A DNA stretch of 64,000 nt from Adiantum capillus-veneris (taxonomy: Eukaryota > Streptophyta > Polypodiopsida > Polypodiales > Pteridaceae): NCBI GenBank assembly GCA_014529385.2, contig CM043970.1:61929996-61993995 (forward strand), in the 5' to 3' direction. How positions within the stretch are numbered: the first letter of the stretch is position 1; every line of letters starts with the position of its first letter. The notes beneath the pieces were generated by a model. It did no database searches, had not been told where the DNA came from, and saw only the letters and a list, made by a program, of their open reading frames with translations. Positions 52,167 to 61,100 of the stretch are shown piece after piece. The translations under genes and the position numbers were made by a program.

Positions 52167-55100
52167 TGAGAGCAACAAAAGGCAATTATGCTTTTCTGGC
52201 CAAAAGCTGAGATTTGCGTCGCTCAAAAATATCCACAAAATTTTTATTAAAAAAAAAGAAGAACCTCCGCGATTTCCGGAAATTAGGGTTTGTGGCAAAA
52301 ATTAGGGTTTGCACGTTTTTTTAGGGTTTCTGTTGTCCGTAGCCACGTCATCACTTTGTGACAGATGCATTCGCAGCTCTCCTCTCGTAATTATGTACCT
52401 CCTGAAGTGAAATCTGCGGGGCAAAAACCTCTTCCCTGTAATGATAATCGCACTCTTGCGAATGCATGGAATAAGGTGGTGCACTCTTACAGAGACGTCG
52501 TGGTTCATGGGACTTCTCAATCACTTGCAAGCCTTGTTGCCTCTGAGACAGGCATGCAGAATACTATGGTTGAGTCACGGGCTACTAATGTTGATGTGCT
52601 TATGGGCACGTCAACTTAGTTCCTTCCTTACTTTGCCTCTGTACATATCTCTTCAATGCATGGTTCTGTTAAATGCATTTCATATAATGTGTGTGGGTTA
52701 TGTAACCCTGACAAATGGAGATTAACCTAGCACTATGTACATACATGTATGGCAGACATTGTGGTTTTGCAAGAGCATAATCAACATGAATATGTTGGGC
52801 AATGCTCGTACTTAGCAAGATACTGGATAGCATATGCTGGTTTGTCAGGTTTTTCGGGTGTTTTGATTACGGTTAGGCATGAGTTGCAACCTATTCTCCC
52901 GTATAATGATCCAGAGGGTCGTTGGATTGTGGTCCAATGCATGATCAATGGCCAGATTTATGAATTTGGTGGTGTCTATGCGTATACAGACTCGAAACAA
53001 TGAGCTACTTTGTGGCGTGAGATATCTTCTTATACATGGCTTTCCAATGCCCTGCTTTGTGGTGATTTTAACAAAGCACCCGCTTTATCGGATAACACCA
53101 CAGGACATTCCCACATGTTGAGCATAGAATTGCAGGCCTGGAGAGATCTTGTTGCATGCACACAGATGTTGGACTTGTGGACCCTCTTGCATCCTAATGT
53201 TTCAGGGTACACATTTCAACATAATGCTTTTTCTACATATCGTGCAAGGTTAGATCGGTGGTATGTCCTTGGCATGCAACAATTTGATGAGTTTGTATGC
53301 AAAATGCGCATAGACCATTCTTTGCTTTTATCTGATCATACTCTTGTTGTGATGTTGTTGCGCTATGGGCAACCACAATTTGATCAGCCTCTTTCTAAGA
53401 AACGCATGCTGCACATCAACAATGCTTATCTTTCACATGAAGCATTCCACGAGATGATTTATGATGTTATTCCCCCTTTAGTTGCTCAAATGTATCTTGA
53501 TCCTAATGTTGCTTGGGTTCGCTTTGTTGTACGAGTGCAGAGTGTAATTCAGGACTATGGTAAGCAGTACACGTTTCAATTACGTGGCGATGTTGAGAAC
53601 GCCAAACATATGTATCAACACCTTCAACTCTTAGCTGACACACGTTCGTTGTCGGAAAGTGAATTGACAGCCCTTTGTCAGGCCCGCGTGAGTTTGCAAC
53701 ATAATGATAAACGAAAATTGGTTAAATGGCAGACTCATGCTCGCCATCGAGCATTTGTGGACAAGGGATGTGCCTCGAAACAGTTTTTTAAGCACTTGCA
53801 TCATTCAAGGGCTTCTCAAACTATTAAGCGGGTTATGTTCCGACCTGGAGCCTGGACAACCTCAAAGCGTGAGCTTGCGGATGCCATGGTGTCACATTTT
53901 AAGAATGTTTTCGCCGCCCCCCCCCCCCCCACGCGGCATCTGCTGAAGTTATTAATGCACGTCAACTTTTGTTATCTATAGTGCATTCAATTGTCCCACC
54001 TCATGATGCTTTGGCCATGGAGGCGGATTTTACAGAAAATGAATTGCACTTGGTAGATGGCGTTCGCCTCATTGGGACGGGCTCACTGTGGAATTTTTTC
54101 TCCCCTTTTGGGAGCCTCTGAAAGAACCTTTGCTTTACATGATGAACATTGCATGGGCGAAGCAATGTTTGCCGATGTCTGTGAAGTTATTGCCCAAACA
54201 AGCGCTTTGTGAGCGGTTCTCGAATTGGCAGCCGATAACTCTTATGCCGGTTATATATAAAATCTTGGCTAAAATCATTGTGAACCGTATCAAGGAACCT
54301 CTTATGGCTGGTATCCACTCCGCGCAGTATGGCTTTATTCCTAGTCGCTAGATGTATTGATTGGAATGGAATATGCAAAGTATACCCAACAGGATGTTCT
54401 TGTGATGCAAGTAGACATTCAAAAGGCTTTCGATACGATACAATGGGATTTCATTGCTGTCACGATGCCGGGCCTTGAATTTGGTCCTAAGATGGTCAAT
54501 GTGGTATACTTCTTGTATGCTCACAGTACATCTTCAGGCCTCCTTGATGGGGAGCTGACAGAACCTTGGCCTCTTGGATGCTCTGTGAGACACGGTTGCC
54601 CGCTTAGCGCCTTGTTGTATGCCATTGCCACTTACCCCTTGTTGCTGTATTTAAATCATTTGACTTAGCTCGGTCCTCTTCATGGGCTGAAATTACCAAT
54701 TGGCAAAGACTTCGTAGGGCAAGCCTATGCTGACGATTCATTGTTCATGCCCCGCAATAACCAGGATGATGTGCGTGAAATTATGCAGGCATTGGATACA
54801 TTTGGCAACACGCCTTAAGGTTAACTTTCACAAATCCAAACTCTTGCCTCTGGATGTTTGTGACTGGCATCATCTGTTGTGGCCTAGTGAGATTCTTGAT
54901 CCCCGCGTGGTGGTCAGGCACTTAAGATACCCTATCAGCTGGCAAGTAACTAATACACAACAAATTGTGATGCAACGATCGAATGTCAAATTGCACTATT
55001 GGAAACTGTCTACATGGCCGCTACATGTTCGACTTCGTATTGTGCAAAGTATCATGTGAAGTAGCGGAGCGGAGCGTTGGTCGACTCTCTCACACACACA

Positions 55101-58100
55101 CAGTGATACACAGTGAGCTTACACAGTACACAGTACGCAGAGAACTGTTAGAAGGGTTATCTCCCAATTCCTTAGTATTCACAAAGTATAAGTTAGTATA
55201 TACAAAGAGTTAGAAGGAAGTGAGTTAGGCGGGCGGGCGGCCATATCCGCATAAGAGGCCACTTGGGCTTTAATCCCAACAACCTCCCACTTAAAGTCCA
55301 ATGTGGCACTTTAAGTAACTGTAAATCTATGAACATAAATGTACAAAGATTTACATGGCTGCCATCTATCCAATGCCCAATAACTCACGACAATGCACAA
55401 AGCCCTCTCCTGGAAGTCCCTTTGTGAGTAGATCAGCAGGATTGTCCTTGGTGTGGATCTTCAGCAGTTGTATCTGCTTGTCTTCAAGTACTTCCCTAAT
55501 GAAGTGATATTTGACATCAATATGCTTAGTCTTCGAATGGAACACTGGATTCTTTGCCAATTGTATAGCACTTTGACTATCACAATATAACTCTGGCATA
55601 TCTACTTTGATTCCCAAGTCTGCAACCAATCTACCAAGCCAAATAGCTTCTTTGCATGCCTCATTTGCTGCAACATACTCAGCTTCTGTAGTAGACTGCG
55701 TAACACAATCTTGTAATCGAGATCGCCATGATATGGCACCTCCAGCCAATGTAAAGACATAGCCTGATGTAGATCTCCTCTTATCCAAGTCTCCTGCATA
55801 ATCTGAGTCAGTGTATCCTCTGACACTCAAATCCTGACTACCATAGCATATGCGCATACTCTTTGTATGTTTTAAGTATCTCATGATACCTTTCACTGCC
55901 GCCCAATGTTTCTTGCCGGGATTTGACATATATCTGCTAACCACTCCCACTGCAAATGCAATATCCGGACGTGTAGCAATCATTGCATACATCAAACTAC
56001 CCACTGCAGACGCATATGGAATCTTATCCATTTCAGCCTTTTCTTCCTCAGACACAGGACAATCTTGTTTGCTAAGTTTCACATATGGTGGCAATGGAAC
56101 ACTCAATGCCTTTCCCTTCTCCATATTGAAACGTTGCAAAACCTTGTCAATATACTCTGTTTGAGATAACCAAATCAACTTCTTTGATCTGTCTCTCTCA
56201 ATGCGCATACCAAGTATATGACTTGCCTCACCCATGTCTTTCATGTCAAACGATTGTGCCATCTTTGACTTCAAAGCTGAAATTTCTTCCAAGTGTTTGC
56301 CAGCAATCAACATGTCATCCACATACAAAATAAGGATCAGCCAGCTGCCATCCTTAGCCTTCTTTGTATATAGACAGTGATCGAACTCACTACGTTTGTA
56401 GCCTTGAGAAAGCATAAACTGGTGGAACTTATGGTACCATGCCCTCGGTGATTGTTTTAAGCCATAAAGACTCTTTAACAACTGGCATACCAAATGTTCC
56501 ATGCCTTTCTCAACAAACCCTTCTGGCTGCTGCATGTAAATTTCCACATCTAAATCACCATGCAAGAACGCTGTCTTGACATCCATTTGGTACAACACCA
56601 AATCCAATATAGCAACCAATGCAAGAAAGCATCTCAATGTAGTCATCTTGACCACTGGAGAGAAGACTTCATCAAAGTCAATGCCTTGTTCTTGCTTAAA
56701 GCCCTTGGCAACAAGCCTTGCTTTGTACTTTGGCTGACTATCATGAGCGGTGATCTTATACCTGTAAACCCATTTACAAGGTACACCCTTTTTGCCCTGT
56801 GGTAATTTAACCAACTTCCATGTCTGGTTTTTATGCAGAGCTGTCATCTCTGACTGCATGGCCAACTGCCATTTTTTCGAGTCAACCACTTGTAATGCTT
56901 CCTTGTAACAAGATGGTTCTCCGCAATCTGTGAGCATGACATAATTTAGAGATGGCACATAACGATCAGGTGGTTTGGAGACACGCTCAGAACGTCTCAC
57001 CACAACTAATTCTGCCTCTCTAGCCACTATAGGCTGTTCCTGAGCCTCACCATGCTGTCTTGATGTGCTAGCACTAGGTCCATCTTCCCTGAAGACAACT
57101 CTTCTGATCTCCTCTGTCTTCTCTGGCTTAGCGTGAAACTTGGCTTCATTGAAATGTACATCAGTGCTACGAATAAGCTTTCTGGACTCAGGATCCCAAA
57201 GCGGTAACCCATCTCGCCCGAATCTCCGTAGCCAAGAAATATACACTTCTTGCTCTTTGGTTCTAACTTATTTCTGAACTCCTTAGGAATATGGCTATAA
57301 GCTTCACAACCAAAGACTCTGAGATGCTTATACGAAGGTGCCTTGCCTGTCCATAGCATCTCGGCCACTGCACTCTTATCCAGAACCCTACTAGGAGACC
57401 TGTTGATCAAATGGACTGCTGTAGCCACTGCTTCCGCCCAAAATCCATCAGGCAACTCAGCATTTGACAACATGCTTCTGACCTTCTCTTGTATGGTCCT
57501 ATTCATACGTTCTGCAACCCCATTCTGTGGAGGATTATATGGTGCAGTAAGTTCCCGCTTAATCCCTTTTGCTTCACAAAAGTCTTGAAAAGCTTTGGAA
57601 ACGTACTCTCCACCATTGTCAGTTCTCAAGCACTTCAGCTTCTGACGACTCTGATTCTCCACCAACTGCAAGAATGTCTTAAAGACCTTGAGCACCTCAT
57701 CCTTGTGCTTCAAGAAGTAAACCCATACTTTGCGAAAATAGTCATCTATGAATGTACAAAAGTACAAAAGTACGCTGCTCCCCCTAGTGACAAACTAGGC
57801 ATTGGTCCGCATAGATCACTGTGTACAAGAGCTAACCGTTCGTCCCTACGATTCCTCTTTGATCTGTGCGGTTCCTGTGTTTGCTTACCATAAACACAAT
57901 GCTCACAAAACTCGAAATCTTGAAATGAAAAGCCAGGCAAATAACCATAATGAGAAAGTATTTCCATTCCTCTTTTTGACATATGTCCCAACCTACGATG
58001 CCACAGTGACACACTTGGCTGCTCAATCACATTAATTACATGGTTTTTAACCTCTGAAACATGTAAAGTGTACAGAGTTCCTGACTTGCTGCCATGTGCT

Positions 58101-61100
58101 ACAGTCATCGAACCTTTGGAGATCTTCCAAGCACTGTTCCCAAAAACTGTCACATAACCCGCATCATCCAACTTCCCTGTACTAATCAAGCTCTTTCGGA
58201 TTGCTGGAACATGTCTGACATTCTTGAGCCATAAAGAAGAGCCATTCTGAAACTTCAACTGCACATCTCCCACTCCAAGTATGTCACAAACCTGCTCATT
58301 GCCAAGTCTGACATGATCTTTAGTAGCCACATATGATGTAAATCACTCTTTGTGCGGAGAAACATGTAAAGATGCCCCTGAGTCGATAATCCAATCACTC
58401 ATAGCATGTCCATCCTCTGCAGTCAAGAAAACAGAATCAAGATTGCTTGTAAGGAAGATGTCACCAACTGCTATACCAGAATCACTGTCTGAACCAGATC
58501 CTGTGACATTCACCTCTTCAATCTTCACTGAACTCTTCTTTTCATCTTGCTCAGAACTCTTTGTTTTGCCTTTTTCTTGTTTCCACTTCGTACAGTCTCG
58601 CTTCATGTGACCCTTCTTGCCACAATGGTAGCATTCTATGTCATCCTTTGACTTCGAATCACGAGACTTACTTCGGTTTTGTGTCTTCTTACCCTTCTCT
58701 TTAAACTGTTGTCTCCCTCGAACGACCAAAGCACTATTGCCTTTGCCTTTGTCAATGTTCTTCCTGTTCACTTCCTCTGTGAGCAAGCTGCCTTCTACAT
58801 TGGCACTTGTAAGACCTTCTGGCGCGACAGAATTACTTAACACTGTACGAAAAGTATCCCAACTGTCTGGCAAAGTGATTAAGAGAAACATAGCCTTCAC
58901 TGAATCTGGAAAGACTATCTCCTGTGCTGTTAATTGGCTGAAAATTGTGTGAAATTCATTCAGATGATTTGACATGGCTGTCCCTTCCTTCATCTTCAAA
59001 TCCACCAATTTCTTGAGCCAGTAAATCTGAGAAGCAGCACTTTGTTTCTCGTACATACCACATAGCTTTTGCCATACGCCATACGCTGTAGTCTCTTCTG
59101 CTACGTTGAAGTAAACATTTTCTGCCAGTGTCAGCATGATTGTGGAACAAGCTAACTCGTCAAGCTCTTCCCACTCATCTTCAGCCATACCTTCTGGTCT
59201 CTCCCCTTTGAGCTTCAGTGGCTTCACTTGTTTTTTCTGCACCAAAACCTGCCAAATCTGCTTCTTCCAGAATGGAAAGTTTGTGCCATCCAGCTTCTTT
59301 ATGTTGTAAAGAGTCTCACTTTGAGAAGATGCCATATCTGCCAAACTGTTTACTCCTGAGAAAAATCCGACAGAGTTTCCCCTGTAAACTGGCCTCTGTA
59401 CACAGTAAACAAGCTGTAATCAACAAGCTGAACACCTCTCCTCAGGAACTGTCAGTATTTTGAAAATTTTTGACAGAGTCTCCCCTGTAAACTGAGCTCT
59501 GGTCTTGTTCCAACATAGCCCTTTGCCTGAGTTCATCTAATTGCATCAGTTCCTCTAGCCTCTTCTTAAGATTATGGTTGAAGTCTAACCCATACTTCAC
59601 AGCCATTCTCAGACTGGGGAACCAAAAGATAGCTCAAAAAACAATCATAAATAGCTGACCAGTGACAAATCCTGTAAGCATACACTGTCTCCTCTCTGGG
59701 CGATGACAAAACCTGTATCTGTCTCAAGACTGAACCCTGAACAATGCCTCAACGGCCTGACGCATAAGATGCAATCCAGTGTCTACACAAAGTCATACAT
59801 CCTAAGGAATAAAAGTCGTCGAAGAGGATGCGTATAGAGAGGAACTCCAGCAACCTAATCCACCTCACACTGGGTAACCCAGTCCCCAGTGCTTGGCTTC
59901 AAAAAACCTCACACACGACCCTCTCAGATGGCTCAGCAAACTGCCCAGAACTAGCATACATCCTATAATAGACCAATCACTGTCCTATAACCGCTGCGGC
60001 GGTCTGTCTGCTAGCGTGACTCACAACTAGCAGACCCACAATCACAGTACATCAATCTGCAATACATGCCAGTGGTGTCAAGCCGTCGTATGGCCACACC
60101 TCCCCTGGAACCTGGCAAGCACAAGAAGTAACAATGCAGACTGCAATATATATATCTGATTATATATATGTGTACCTGGTCTATAGATGATGCTCTGAAG
60201 ACTAATGAGTGATGTATGTCGATGCCGATATTGATGTCGACCACCTCCTGCTTGCCAATCTACACAAGACGGATTTCTTTACGGCTGAAATCTATCTTCT
60301 GCTGTAGTGCTCAGAACGAAATTCTGAGGGCATAAACGGCTTCGAACGGGGGGTAAAACACCAAGTCACCTGGTGGAAACGCCCCCGGAACGCCGAGTGA
60401 GAATTTTTGAACTCCGGATCCAGAATCTGCCGGAAAAGCGCGCGCGCGCGATTGCGCAAATCCGCACTGAACTAAGGCTCTGATACCAATTGAAGTCGCG
60501 GAGCGGAGCGTGGGTCGACTCTCTCACACACACACAGTGATACACAGTGAGCTTACACAGTACACAGTACGCAGAGAACTGTTAGAAGGGTTATCTCCCA
60601 ATTCCTTAGTATTCACAAAGTATAAGTTAGTATATACAAAGAGTTAGAAGGAAGTGAGTTAGACGGGCGGGCGGCCATATCCGCATAAGAGGCCACTTGG
60701 GCTTTAATCCCAACATCATGATGGCATATGTTCAATTTTATTTGCAAAGTATCATGATGGTATATGTTGGCTGACTTCCTCCCTATTCCACCGTTGACAG
60801 GTGGTTGTCGTATGCAGGATTAGAATTTATGGGATAGTGGACACTCCTATGGATGTGATTTCTGCCCGACATATCTATGCTTCTCTTGTGCAAGACTCTT
60901 GGCTGGCTGATCACTGTAATGCGCTCTGGGCTTTGCACAAATCTGAACAATGGTGGAGACAAGCTCTCACTGCGATCTGGAAGTCTCGCTTGCCTCTTAA
61001 GGAGGGTCTGTTTCTTTCGTGTTGTTTGTTGGGAGTTCTTCCGGTTGGAACCCTAGCTGACACAACGAGAGAAGCTAATGTGACGCGCTGCAAAGGCTCC

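Larger units (their letters stand above)
55057..60715 (-). mobile_element. copia-2: complete Ty1/copia element, young but frame-broken
   Basis: 225-bp LTRs at 55057-55281 and 60491-60715, differing at about three positions. The TCATG duplications are at 55052-55056 and 60716-60720. The PBS is at 60477-60488 and a purine tract lies at 55282-55296 (minus strand CTTTAAGTGGGAGGT). Gag and pol lie in one transcriptional direction with one nonsense codon and two small frameshifts. It is inserted in LINE-2 and is therefore younger than it. Confidence 0.95.
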
